From positions 1 through 38,523 of the IMG/VR virus record IMGVR_UViG_3300045738_002446: a stretch of 38,523 bases of DNA, one strand, 5' to 3'. This DNA is from a virus. How positions within the stretch are numbered: position 1 is the first letter of the stretch; each line of letters opens with the position of its first letter. The notes beneath the pieces were generated by a model. The model was given only the letters and a program-made list of their open reading frames with translations, was not told the DNA's origin and ran no database searches. Of this stretch, positions 23,576 to 30,469 are shown piece by piece. The translations under genes and the position numbers were made by a program.

Positions 23576-23605
23576 AAAAAAGCCACCTGTTTAAAGGTGG
23601 CTTTT
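23576..23605. terminator. Bidirectional rho-independent terminator
   Basis: GCCACCT (23582-23588), loop GTTTAA, AGGTGGC (23595-23601), flanked by an A-run at 23576-23581 and a TTTT run at 23602-23605. It lies between the end of the minus-strand early operon and the 107-residue gene, so it can stop transcripts from either side. Confidence 0.8.
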
Positions 23606-23624
23606 AAATGGTTTTAAAAGGGTT

Positions 23625-24179
23625 TTACCAATTAGTTTTTATTTCATTTTTAAGACCATCAAAGTAATTTTTAAAATATTCTTCAATTGACATTTTAACT
23701 GAAGGTGTTTTTAATTTTCCATTTTTCTTAAAGACAATCATTTGAGGAAAAGCACCTTTACGTTGCTGTAAATGTATTTTACCAACTACTCTAGTACTAT
23801 AAATTTTTACTATTTTAGGAATCGAGATTTTTATTGCTTCATCTTTAAATTCATAATCTATAGTGTAGTTTAAATGATATCTATAATTAAATGATAGTTT
23901 CTTCTTATAATTAACTACGTCTCTAGCAATTATGTTAGCTGTAATTGTACTATCATCATAAAAATCAACTACATCTTTATCAGAAACACTCATTTTACGG
24001 ATGTAAGATTTTACTTTTTGGAATAACTTCTTTTTATCAATACCCTCAAAAATTAAAATAATATGGTTTTTATCTTTATCGTTTGTTGGTATCAACCCAG
24101 TTTTTGTTAAAGTAAAATAATTGCTTTGAGCATTTACAAATATTGGTAATAGAATAAATAGTATCAGTACTTTTTTCAT
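23625..24179 (-). CDS. Secreted protein with DUF4468-like (TBP-like fold) domain
   Basis: The 184-residue product begins with a signal peptide (KKVLILFILLPIFVNAQS, cleavage near residue 18) and a mature part resembling DUF4468: LIFEGIDKKKLFQKVKSYIR early and a beta-rich middle. DUF4468 proteins are small secreted or periplasmic Bacteroidota proteins of unknown role. As a host-style secreted protein among phage control genes it looks like a moron that alters the lysogen rather than a virion component. It is separated by 3 bp from the 72-residue gene and ends before the terminator. Confidence 0.6.
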   Translation of the reverse strand: MKKVLILFILLPIFVNAQSNYFTLTKTGLIPTNDKDKNHIILIFEGIDKKKLFQKVKSYIRKMSVSDKDVVDFYDDSTITANIIARDVVNYKKKLSFNYRYHLNYTIDYEFKDEAIKISIPKIVKIYSTRVVGKIHLQQRKGAFPQMIVFKKNGKLKTPSVKMSIEEYFKNYFDGLKNEIKTNW

Positions 24180-24182
24180 AAT

Positions 24183-24401
24183 CTATTGCTTTAAAGTATT
24201 TGTATTAGGTTCTAGTTCTTCACAAAATTGTGTTAGCCAAAAATAACCATTTTTTACTTCTTCTTGGTAGTTTTGGCTTTCGTCATTAAAATTTAACATT
24301 ACAGTTGCGTGTAAAAATTTACGCATAATTTCTGCAAATTCTTCTGTAGAAATGGCTGTGTTAAAAAATATTTGGGCGGGTATGGTGTTGTTACTTTTCA
24401 T
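24183..24401 (-). CDS. Hypothetical 72-residue protein
   Basis: The product (MKSNNTIPAQIFFNTAISTE...) is acidic with two predicted helices, one containing EFAEIMRKFLHATVMLNF and one YFWLTQFCEELEP. No family is recognised. Its ATG overlaps the stop codon of the BRO-type antirepressor gene (ATGA), so it is probably co-translated with it. A modulator of the antirepressor is one possibility. Confidence 0.5.
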   Translation of the reverse strand: MKSNNTIPAQIFFNTAISTEEFAEIMRKFLHATVMLNFNDESQNYQEEVKNGYFWLTQFCEELEPNTNTLKQ

Positions 24402-25066
24402 AATTCTAAAGAAATTTGTTTGGTGGTTTTTACTATTTTACTTGCACTTACAATAAGCTGAAAACCCAGCTTTGTAGTAAACCAACTAGGGTGTGTTGCC
24501 CCAAATAACCAAAACTTTTTAGCTAAGGTTTTTTTAGTGTTTAGCTTTTTACTTGCTTGTGTAGCACAGGTATTAGAGCCAATAGCTTTGTGTATATCTG
24601 TAAGCGAATACCAAGCTGTGTTTTGTACCTCTAAAACACGTATGGCTTTTTGGTTGTAATTTACTTTGCTGTAAGGTACATCTCTAACATCTGTAAAACT
24701 ACTGGGCAAATACGCATTGCCATAATAGCCTTTTTTACGTATGCTAGGTAACACCTCTTTAGTTACCCACTTTCTAAACACACGAGCTTCAGGTTTATTG
24801 CTACGCATTATTAAAGCATATAAACCACTTTCTGAAACGACTGTAGTGTTTTGCAAACCACCTTTTCCACTAAGGGGGTAAACTTTTCTTACCCCCTTTT
24901 CGTCTTTATCTAAAGTTGATGTCGCAACTTTATGATTACTCAATCCTAGTACGTTGCAAATGTCTTTGGCAACAAACCAAGATTCTTTTTCTATCAAGAA
25001 ACTTCTTATTTCTTGATGTGTAGCATTAAACTTAAATACTACTGGTATTAAATTTTCATTTTGCAT
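24398..25066 (-). CDS. BRO-N-type antirepressor
   Basis: The 222-residue protein (ATG at 25066; a TTG further upstream is less likely) has an N-terminal BRO-N domain: ESWFVAKDICNVLGLSNHKV, a DEKGVRKVYPL turn, VVSESGLYALIMRSNKPEA, and FRKWVTKEVLPSIRKKGYYG at about residues 85-110. The C-terminal 110 residues are a second domain of unknown type. Proteins with this domain are phage antirepressors or regulators that can displace CI-type repressors. A 10-bp perfect hairpin (24872-24898) lies within the coding sequence. The 205 bp upstream contain a promoter-like element and two further hairpins. Confidence 0.8.
   Translation of the reverse strand: MQNENLIPVVFKFNATHQEIRSFLIEKESWFVAKDICNVLGLSNHKVATSTLDKDEKGVRKVYPLSGKGGLQNTTVVSESGLYALIMRSNKPEARVFRKWVTKEVLPSIRKKGYYGNAYLPSSFTDVRDVPYSKVNYNQKAIRVLEVQNTAWYSLTDIHKAIGSNTCATQASKKLNTKKTLAKKFWLFGATHPSWFTTKLGFQLIVSASKIVKTTKQISLEL
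24872..24898. other. Perfect 10-bp hairpin inside the BRO gene
   Basis: AAGGGGGTAA (24872-24881), loop ACTTTTC, TTACCCCCTT (24889-24898), followed on the + strand by more T residues. It encodes part of the DEKGVRKVYPL turn. It looks like a terminator or a translation-blocking RNA structure. Confidence 0.7.
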
Positions 25067-25272
25067 ATCTGAAAATATTATATACACGAAACCCACTGAT
25101 CGGTTGTGCAAAACATTCGCAAGGAATGGATTAGGGCTATCACTAGCACCCTCAACGTAACAATGGGTTCGCTTATCGTTATTTAAAAAAACAAAGTCTA
25201 AATTGACCCTGCGTAATGTTTTGCCCTACAAACATACAAAATATTTTTTATTTTTAGGACGTTTGGTTTTTA
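25067..25272 (-). promoter_or_regulatory. Leader and promoter region of the antirepressor gene
   Basis: A -7-like TATGTTTG lies at 25229-25236 on the minus strand, leaving a leader of about 150 bp before the ATG at 25066. The leader can form a hairpin GGGCTA/TAGC-A-CCC (25134-25151, with one bulge) and a second one from AACGTAA (about 25155) and TTATCGTT (about 25173). No -33 TTTG at ideal spacing was seen, so the promoter may need activation. Confidence 0.45.
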
Positions 25273-25506
25273 TTAATCATTATCAGCTACAAACTTGCAA
25301 CCAAATAAGCTTATTATTTGCTGATGGTTTTTAACACCATTGTAACTTTTATTATTATCTTTTGCATATTGACTAATGGTTTTTAAGTTTAAGTAGACGT
25401 TTACACGTTCAATAATTTGCACTAAATTTTCATTTGTAAGTTCATCTTTTTGCAAGCATTTATAAATGTATTCTTCTACTTTATTAATATGGGCTTCGCT
25501 TTTCAT
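25273..25506 (-). CDS. Small phage regulatory-type protein
   Basis: The 77-residue product (MKSEAHINKVEEYIYKCLQK...) is helical. Its C-terminal part, LKTISQYAKDNNKSYNGVKN, reads like a helix-turn-helix with the second helix at SYNGVKNHQQIISLF. An alternative ATG lies three codons upstream at 25515. Small proteins of this shape are common in the early regions of flavobacterial phages. It is probably DNA-binding, but no family is firmly identified. Confidence 0.55.
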   Translation of the reverse strand: MKSEAHINKVEEYIYKCLQKDELTNENLVQIIERVNVYLNLKTISQYAKDNNKSYNGVKNHQQIISLFGCKFVADND

Positions 25507-25553
25507 AAGGTGCATTTTTTTGAATTAGGTTTATACGTAGTTGTAAAACATTG

Positions 25554-25898
25554 CTATCTAAGTCTTAGCATTTCATCCGCTAAAAAATAAGCATCTTTTA
25601 CAATATGTTCTGCAATAGTCAAATCATCACCATTACGTCTTATCCAATCTTCTAACACTTTTTCTCTATGCTTATTTGTTAGCTCACCATCCCAAACTTG
25701 CATTTTAGTCTGTGCAAAACCAATAGCCATTTCATCTCGCAACGATTTCACAACACCAGATAAAATTAATTGCTCTGCTTCTGCTCTTAAATCAACTAAT
25801 AGGTTAAGTATTTTCATATTTGTTATTGCAGTTTCTGTGTCTGCATCAACATTTGGCACGTTTAAAAGTGCGTGTATTTGTTCTATTTTTTCTAACAT
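25554..25898 (-). CDS. Hypothetical helical protein
   Basis: The 114-residue product is acidic and helical, with a long central helix (ITNMKILNLLVDLRAEAEQL) and a C-terminal HIVKDAYFLADEML helix. No catalytic or metal motif is visible. It lies within the early operon, with 55 bp of palindromic sequence upstream that includes CACGTTGGCAAC. Function is unknown. Confidence 0.5.
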   Translation of the reverse strand: MLEKIEQIHALLNVPNVDADTETAITNMKILNLLVDLRAEAEQLILSGVVKSLRDEMAIGFAQTKMQVWDGELTNKHREKVLEDWIRRNGDDLTIAEHIVKDAYFLADEMLRLR

Positions 25899-25953
25899 AA
25901 TTTTGTTTTTAAATTCGCAACTAATCTTATCTGTGGCACGTTGGCAACAAGCA

Positions 25954-26154
25954 CTAAATTTCTGCTTTTAAGTTGCTACGTATTTTAATTCCATTTTTTG
26001 CATTATATACTTTCACTAATTGCTTTCTTACATTTTCAGAGCCTGTTCCATCACAAGCACCACATTTTTTTCCCCAATGAAATTTTGTTCCTTCACAAAA
26101 AGTACAAGAGTCTTTATAGCCTTGTCCATTCAATACACCTTTTTTTCTTCCCAT
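25954..26154 (-). CDS. DnaJ-type CxxC zinc-binding small protein
   Basis: The 66-residue protein contains CTFCEGTKFHWGKKCGACDG with paired CxxC motifs (residues about 17-20 and 32-35) followed by TGSE, as in half of a DnaJ cysteine-rich domain. It should bind one zinc ion. Such mini-proteins are common in Bacteroidota phages. They lack a J-domain, so a chaperone role is not implied. The flanking sequences on both sides are hairpin-rich. Confidence 0.6.
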   Translation of the reverse strand: MGRKKGVLNGQGYKDSCTFCEGTKFHWGKKCGACDGTGSENVRKQLVKVYNAKNGIKIRSNLKAEI

Positions 26155-26398
26155 AATTATTTCATTTTTTAATCGTGCCAGATTGCCAACACTGTATAAA
26201 TTTCATCGTAAACTAGCAGTACTGTTTATATTATTATTTTATTCTTTTGCTTCGTTAAAGTTTGCCTTTTTTCCTGCGGAAAAACGCCGTAAACTTATAC
26301 GTTTTCGTTAGTAACAATGTGTCTGCCACCGCTTTTTTCCAACGCTCGGTAAAAGAGTTGCAGAAAAAGCAACACATTTCCCTTTTTCCGTCTCCACT
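26155..26398. other. Hairpin-rich noncoding region next to PP-loop gene
   Basis: This 244-bp stretch has no gene. It contains CCAACGCTC (about 26339-26347) and a hairpin GTTGC-AGAAAAA-GCAAC (26357-26373). Related elements occur on the other side of the PP-loop gene. A GCCAGATTGCCAACA segment near 26177 resembles GGCACGTTGGCAACA near 25935. Confidence 0.6.
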
Positions 26399-27385
26399 TT
26401 ATACACTTATTTTCTCAAACATATCTATTTGCTTATTTTCAAAATTAATTTCCTTTTCAGTTTCACTTCTTTTACTTAAATCAAAAGTTCCACAGAAACC
26501 AGAACAATCAACCATAGGTTTTGGTTCTCTTGCTTTCACGTCTAAAACAGTTCTATTTTGTGGGTAATCAGGATGTGGCAACAAGAACAATAAGGCGTCT
26601 TTTTTATTTTCTAAATCTTTTGCTTCATTACTTTGCTCTTTACACATTGTTACTTGAAAACCCGCTTTATCTGTTAATTCGTGTTCTTTCAAAGCACGTT
26701 TCATATAATAAGGTTTATTAGTTCTGTATATCATTTGCCAATAACCAATACCTCCTTGAACACATCCAAATTCTTCTCCTAAACAATTATTATTACCAAA
26801 ACTTTCTTTATACGCTAATGGTATTTCAATCCCTAAAACAGTTAATACTTCAATACATTTTTGTTTGTTAAATGCTCTCATTAATAATGGAAATATTGCT
26901 TTAGCTTTTGGATGGTTTAAGTGCAAAGACATTGCTCTGTTAAATTCTTTTTTATCAAATTCAAATCCAAAAACTTGGTGCATATATTCATTTTCTAATT
27001 GCCATTTTTCACGCACACCACGTTTTAAATCTGTAGAACAAACAGCACCATAACTTACATTTAAACTTACATACCAATCCCAAACATCGGCAATAGAATA
27101 ATAATGAGTATTTTTATTTGGTTGGTAATATTTAGCACGTTTAAGAAAAATATCTTTATAGTTTTTTAATCTTGGTTTATAATCCTTAATTCCTGTTATT
27201 ATTTCAATCTCAATTCCATACATTTCTTCACAATCCAGAAAAAATCTATAAGTATCAAAATGCTCATTACAAGTATCTATAAAAATAACTCTACAATTTT
27301 CTTTTCCATAGTATCTGATGGCAAGTAAACAAGCAACTGCACTTGTTACCCCTCCAGACCACCAACATATAATTTTATCTTTCAT
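26399..27385 (-). CDS. PP-loop ATPase, PAPS reductase-like
   Basis: The 328-residue protein begins KDKIICWWSGGVTSAVACLL, whose SGGVTS (residues 10-15) is the PP-loop signature of the adenine nucleotide alpha-hydrolase/PAPS reductase group. Later motifs include FIDTCNEHFDTYRFF and GAVCSTDLKRG. Its cysteine-rich C-terminal half (NNNCLGEEFGCVQGG; CSGFCG near residues 295-299) could bind metal or an iron-sulfur cluster. Relatives in phages and DNA phosphorothioation systems take part in sulfur or nucleotide modification, but the substrate here cannot be inferred. Flanked by hairpin-rich spacers and isolated from its neighbours, it looks like an acquired cassette. Confidence 0.7.
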   Translation of the reverse strand: MKDKIICWWSGGVTSAVACLLAIRYYGKENCRVIFIDTCNEHFDTYRFFLDCEEMYGIEIEIITGIKDYKPRLKNYKDIFLKRAKYYQPNKNTHYYSIADVWDWYVSLNVSYGAVCSTDLKRGVREKWQLENEYMHQVFGFEFDKKEFNRAMSLHLNHPKAKAIFPLLMRAFNKQKCIEVLTVLGIEIPLAYKESFGNNNCLGEEFGCVQGGIGYWQMIYRTNKPYYMKRALKEHELTDKAGFQVTMCKEQSNEAKDLENKKDALLFLLPHPDYPQNRTVLDVKAREPKPMVDCSGFCGTFDLSKRSETEKEINFENKQIDMFEKISV

Positions 27386-27548
27386 AATTCTTTATTTCTT
27401 ATTATCGTAAACAGTTGCGAAAAGCAACCCTTTACTACACTCTTTAAGCCAACGCTCACACACAGTAACTAACAAAGTTTATAACCCATTTGCCAGTTTG
27501 TTTGCGCTTTAGGGCAAACGTGCCATAAACAAGCACGTTATCAAAAAT
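27386..27548. other. Hairpin-rich noncoding region upstream of PP-loop gene
   Basis: Three inverted repeats lie here: GTTGC-GAAAA-GCAAC (27413-27427), TTTGC...GCAAA (about 27498-27515), and a perfect AACGTGC/GCACGTT with a 9-bp loop (about 27517-27539). CCAACGCTC occurs at about 27449. Promoter identity is not clear. The motifs echo those on the far side of the PP-loop gene. Confidence 0.6.
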
Positions 27549-27761
27549 TCATCGAGCTTTCTTTTTGTTAAACCACCTTCTAATTACATAGCTTCTAACA
27601 ATGCTAATAGCTGTAAAATAACATGTAATTAAAATGTTTTTACTAGCAGAACTTTCTATACCTAAAATTGGAAATATAAAAAATAAAGAAAGTAAAGAAA
27701 TAGTGTAACCAATACCTACGTTTGTAAGGCTTTCTACAAAGCTTTGTTTTTTAGTTTGCAT
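27549..27761 (-). CDS. Two-TM phage membrane protein (DUF7220-like)
   Basis: The 70-residue protein has a start KKQSFVESLTNVGIGYTISL, two membrane helices (about 14-33 and 40-58) and an ending VRSYVIRRWFNKKKAR. This matches a small membrane protein family (DUF7220) found widely in phages. The KQSFxES start and the RSYVxRRWF end are the recognisable parts. It overlaps the 64-residue gene upstream. Role unknown; superinfection exclusion or an accessory membrane role is possible. Confidence 0.75.
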   Translation of the reverse strand: MQTKKQSFVESLTNVGIGYTISLLSLFFIFPILGIESSASKNILITCYFTAISIVRSYVIRRWFNKKKAR

Positions 27762-27945
27762 CTTGTACTTGTTTTATTAATTGGTCTGCTTCAGAAATGT
27801 TGGTAGCCCAAATTCGTTTGGCTTTTTTTAGGTAGAGCTGCAAAACATCTACATCATCTGTATTAGCTGCTTTGTCGTATAGAAATTCTGTATCAGGTTG
27901 GTCTAAAAATACCAGTACTTCTTTTTTTAGTTGTTCGTTACTCAT
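27751..27945 (-). CDS. Hypothetical 64-residue acidic protein
   Basis: The product (MSNEQLKKEVLVFLDQPDTE...) is helical and acidic, ending SEADQLIKQVQDAN. No family is recognised. It overlaps the following DUF7220-like gene by 11 bp and lies 18 bp downstream of the methyltransferase gene, so it is expressed with both. Confidence 0.5.
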   Translation of the reverse strand: MSNEQLKKEVLVFLDQPDTEFLYDKAANTDDVDVLQLYLKKAKRIWATNISEADQLIKQVQDAN

Positions 27946-27963
27946 GGTTTAAATTTTACAATT

Positions 27964-28656
27964 TTAATTAAATAAAGAAACCCAATTAGTTTCTTCCTTT
28001 ACCCTCTTTACACTATCCTTAAAATGGTCTTTATCAAGCTCACAAGCTGTTAGTGTTAGGTTCATTTTTTCAATTTTATTTAACTTATCAATTGCAATAG
28101 CAATACTTGCTGAACCTAAATGTGTGTCTAGTATGTTGAAATTTTTAGAAGCGTATTTACTTATTATCCAAGTGTATAATGAAACTGGTTTTTGTGTTGG
28201 ATGTATTCTAATTTCTTTATTTTTCATATCATGTTGCAACATTCCATGCCACCTTAAAGATATCATCCTTACAGCTGTTTCAAAACTACAGTATGCTAAT
28301 TCACAATCTGCAAAATCATTTTGCCCATTTACTTTATCCCAAACAAGCCAACAACTACTATTAGCACTTGGTATGTTTTCAATAAAATGATTTGCGCCAA
28401 ATATTATTTGATTTTTAGAAACTCTTTTAAGCTCTTTAAAATACTCTTTACTAGGAGCTTTATCATCCCATGTTTTTCTTCCATAGTCTTTGCTTTTAGC
28501 TAATTTAGACCTTCCTTTATTATCATTAGAGCTTTCGCCAATTCCATAAGGTGGGTCAACAATTGCTAAATCAAAATAATTGTCAGGATAACGTTTCATT
28601 AGTTGCATATTATCCTCATTTGTTATGTTTAAATATTCTTTTATATCGTTACTCAT
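27964..28656 (-). CDS. DNA methyltransferase (N4/N6 amino type)
   Basis: The protein has 230 residues from the ATG at 28656; the longer TTG start is unlikely. It has DPPY at 34-37, the catalytic motif of amino-methyltransferases acting on adenine N6 or cytosine N4. It also has HPTQKP at 152-157 and a SAM-binding motif LDTHLGSASIAIA at 176-188, in which DTHLGS takes the place of the usual DPFxGSG. The order catalytic-then-SAM motif is of the beta-type. No restriction endonuclease is nearby, so it probably modifies phage DNA against host restriction. The target base cannot be read from the sequence. Confidence 0.9.
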   Translation of the reverse strand: MSNDIKEYLNITNEDNMQLMKRYPDNYFDLAIVDPPYGIGESSNDNKGRSKLAKSKDYGRKTWDDKAPSKEYFKELKRVSKNQIIFGANHFIENIPSANSSCWLVWDKVNGQNDFADCELAYCSFETAVRMISLRWHGMLQHDMKNKEIRIHPTQKPVSLYTWIISKYASKNFNILDTHLGSASIAIAIDKLNKIEKMNLTLTACELDKDHFKDSVKRVKEETNWVSLFN

Positions 28657-29065
28657 TATCAAATCTTCTTTGGTTCAAATAGGTTTCTGGGTACAGCTTC
28701 TGTATATTGCTTTGTAGTAGCAAATTGTTATAGCGTTTTATATAACTTAAAGCTTTGGCTTTGTCTGTAGGTGTTAAAGCGTTCCATAATTTTTCTGCTC
28801 TACCTTTATTACCTACTTTATTTGCGTAGGCATCCCAAAAGGCTTTAAAGCTTAAATCTTGCTCTAGTAGCTCTATGTTAAACGATTTAGACTGCTTAAA
28901 ATAGTCTAGCTCTTTACTTTCAAAAGGAAAGTTATTTCTTAAAAATTCGGCTGTGTTACTATTGCTGGTAAAATCGCTTTTGTACTCTATAATTACATCG
29001 TTTTTATCAAATACAAACAGGAATGTAATTTTACTTTTTTTATGGGTTACTAAATATTTTTTCAT
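28649..29065 (-). CDS. Hypothetical replication-region protein
   Basis: The 138-residue product has a beta-rich N-terminal part (KKSKITFLFVFDKNDVIIEY) and a helical C-terminal domain (about 74-138) with FWDAYANKVGNKGRAEKLWN and PETYLNQRRFDNE. The second part resembles a small domain often found at the end of phage replication initiator or helicase-loader proteins. No catalytic motif is visible. It overlaps the methyltransferase gene by 8 bp and the upstream gene by 4 bp. Confidence 0.55.
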   Translation of the reverse strand: MKKYLVTHKKSKITFLFVFDKNDVIIEYKSDFTSNSNTAEFLRNNFPFESKELDYFKQSKSFNIELLEQDLSFKAFWDAYANKVGNKGRAEKLWNALTPTDKAKALSYIKRYNNLLLQSNIQKLYPETYLNQRRFDNE

Positions 29066-29385
29066 GCGCTTTGTAAGTTTTGGTGCAGTTTTGCACTTGC
29101 GTTTCTAACTACAGATGCTCTATACACATCTACACAATTGCACTCTAAAAGCACGCAGTAAATTGTATAGGCTTCAGGATAAGAAAAAGACACTGTAAAC
29201 GTGCCTTCTTTTGTAAGGTCGGTTTTATCTATTTGCTTTTTTAGCAGCTTCTTTAAGGCACTTCTGTACAAATAGTAGCTCGCTTTTTCTACCAAACTAG
29301 AAGGATGCTCTGTGAGCCTATCTTCTTGTATGGCTTTTATAATTTCTGTAAGCTGGCTCATTTTAAGCTTTAGTTTTACATTCAT
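29062..29385 (-). CDS. Hypothetical 107-residue protein
   Basis: The product is mostly helical, with two long helices in the first half (MSQLTEIIKAIQEDRLTEHP; KASYYLYRSALKKLLKKQID) and a beta-rich middle (FTVSFSYPEAYTIYCVLLEC). A start at Met9 is also possible. No family is recognised. It lies between the HNH-like regulator and the 138-residue protein in the early operon. Confidence 0.5.
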   Translation of the reverse strand: MNVKLKLKMSQLTEIIKAIQEDRLTEHPSSLVEKASYYLYRSALKKLLKKQIDKTDLTKEGTFTVSFSYPEAYTIYCVLLECNCVDVYRASVVRNASAKLHQNLQSA

Positions 29386-29400
29386 AATAATTGGTTGTAA

Positions 29401-29844
29401 TTAACTAATTGTTTCTGCATCTACTACTGGCAAACGTTCTATATACTTTTTCCTATAACCTCTAATAGTTTGTGGGGTTACATTGTATTTTTTTGCTAGG
29501 TCTTTAACTTTTTTACCTTGGGCAAAAGCTTTGTTTAATTCCTTTATTTGCTTTTCAGCTATTTTTACTGCTCCACGTCTTTTGCCCCAAGACAAGTTTG
29601 ATGGATGGTTGTTTGTAGCATCGCCATCTTTACGTACAGGAAAGTAGCTTTTATCTTCACGCATGCCATAAAAGCACTCGCAAATTACAGTAGCTGCACT
29701 TCTTTTTTTACCATTGATAGATACTGTACCACTTTGTTTTTCGCCATCTCTTACAGTATAGGAAACATGTAGCAGCTTGCCATTTAATGTGAGTCTTGTA
29801 CCATCTGCATTGCAGTATAAATTTAAGTGTGGGTGTTTTTTCAT
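29401..29844 (-). CDS. HNH-derived DNA-binding protein with C-terminal HTH
   Basis: The 147-residue protein has an N-terminal part resembling HNH endonucleases (VICECFYGMREDKSYFPVRK followed by DGDATNNHPSNLSW). The first catalytic His of the usual H-x-DGD pattern seems to be replaced by Arg or Lys, so cleavage activity is doubtful. Residues about 96-135 form a resolvase/transposase-type helix-turn-helix: ELNKAFAQGKKVKDLAKKYN then VTPQTIRGYRKKY. It may therefore be a regulator evolved from a homing-type nuclease, perhaps an activator of later genes as Mor is in Mu; this last point is speculation. Confidence 0.6.
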   Translation of the reverse strand: MKKHPHLNLYCNADGTRLTLNGKLLHVSYTVRDGEKQSGTVSINGKKRSAATVICECFYGMREDKSYFPVRKDGDATNNHPSNLSWGKRRGAVKIAEKQIKELNKAFAQGKKVKDLAKKYNVTPQTIRGYRKKYIERLPVVDAETIS

Positions 29845-29848
29845 TGTT

Positions 29849-29977
29849 TTAATTTGTTTGTGTTTTTACGATTTCTTTGCAAGCCTTACATTTAAAACCA
29901 ATCATTTCGTGCATATCAAAAGCATCTAAAACTACAATATAGGTTTCTGTGTGTGGGCAGTTTTCGGTTTGAGCCAT
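29849..29977 (-). CDS. Mini zinc-ribbon protein (42 residues)
   Basis: ATG at 29977 directly follows the stop of the gp16-like gene (TAA, then ATG), and the frame ends at 29849. It encodes MAQTENCPHTETYIVVLDAF... with Cys7, CxxC at 31-34 (CKAC) and a His after the first Cys, which would make a small zinc-binding fold. Tight coupling with the upstream gene and the Cys pattern support it as a real gene. Function unknown. Confidence 0.65.
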   Translation of the reverse strand: MAQTENCPHTETYIVVLDAFDMHEMIGFKCKACKEIVKTQTN

Positions 29978-30358
29978 TTATAAGCGTTTTAAGAACTCAT
30001 TATACATCTTTTCATATATGCTTACCACTTTTGGTAAATCTTTTACAGGGATGCTGTTAAAAACAGTGTGCGAAGGCGTGTGCTTTACACACCAAGCATT
30101 TAAACGCACCATATCTACTTTACCACTTCCAAGCTCCCAACGCATTTCGTGTGCCATAGATAAAATTTTACGTTTCATTTTATCTTTTGGGCTTGGTTGC
30201 CTAAGTTGTGCAAAAAGGTTTTGCGTTTCTCTATAGTCTAGCTTTTCTAGGCTTCTAGTTCTACCATTGCTATACTCGTAAGCTAAATCTTCTTGGGCAA
30301 AGGCTAAACCTTCTCTGCTTAATAAACCCAGTGCTAAATTGTATTGTTTAGGTGTCAT
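29978..30358 (-). CDS. Mu gp16-like (DUF1018-type) early protein
   Basis: The 126-residue product has the helical motif KRKILSMAHEMRWELGSGKV and then RLNAWCVKHTPSHTVFNSIP, VKDLPKVVSIYEKM at the end. The layout is like that of gp16/DUF1018 proteins of transposable phages (Mu-like early region). Function is not established for the family. It lies downstream of a large nested inverted repeat (30403-30469), in a place where transcription may be adjusted. Moderate confidence in the family. Confidence 0.6.
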   Translation of the reverse strand: MTPKQYNLALGLLSREGLAFAQEDLAYEYSNGRTRSLEKLDYRETQNLFAQLRQPSPKDKMKRKILSMAHEMRWELGSGKVDMVRLNAWCVKHTPSHTVFNSIPVKDLPKVVSIYEKMYNEFLKRL

Positions 30359-30402
30359 AATTAAAATGCGTTTGTCTGTTTTTAGTGTTTTCCTTATTTA
30401 AT

Positions 30403-30469
30403 AGGGGTTACAGCGTTTTTTAGGGTACATACCCCCTTATGTTTGTACCTTTTTTTGCTGTTAACCCCT
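30403..30469. other. Nested inverted repeat, possible attenuator or terminator
   Basis: Outer arms AGGGGTTACAGC (30403-30414) and GCTGTTAACCCCT (30457-30469) pair with one bulged base. Inner arms GGTACA (30424-30429) and TGTACC (30444-30449) pair exactly. The structure spans the stop codon of the ATPase gene and the spacer before the gp16-like gene. It has no long T-tract on the minus strand, so termination is uncertain. Confidence 0.7.
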
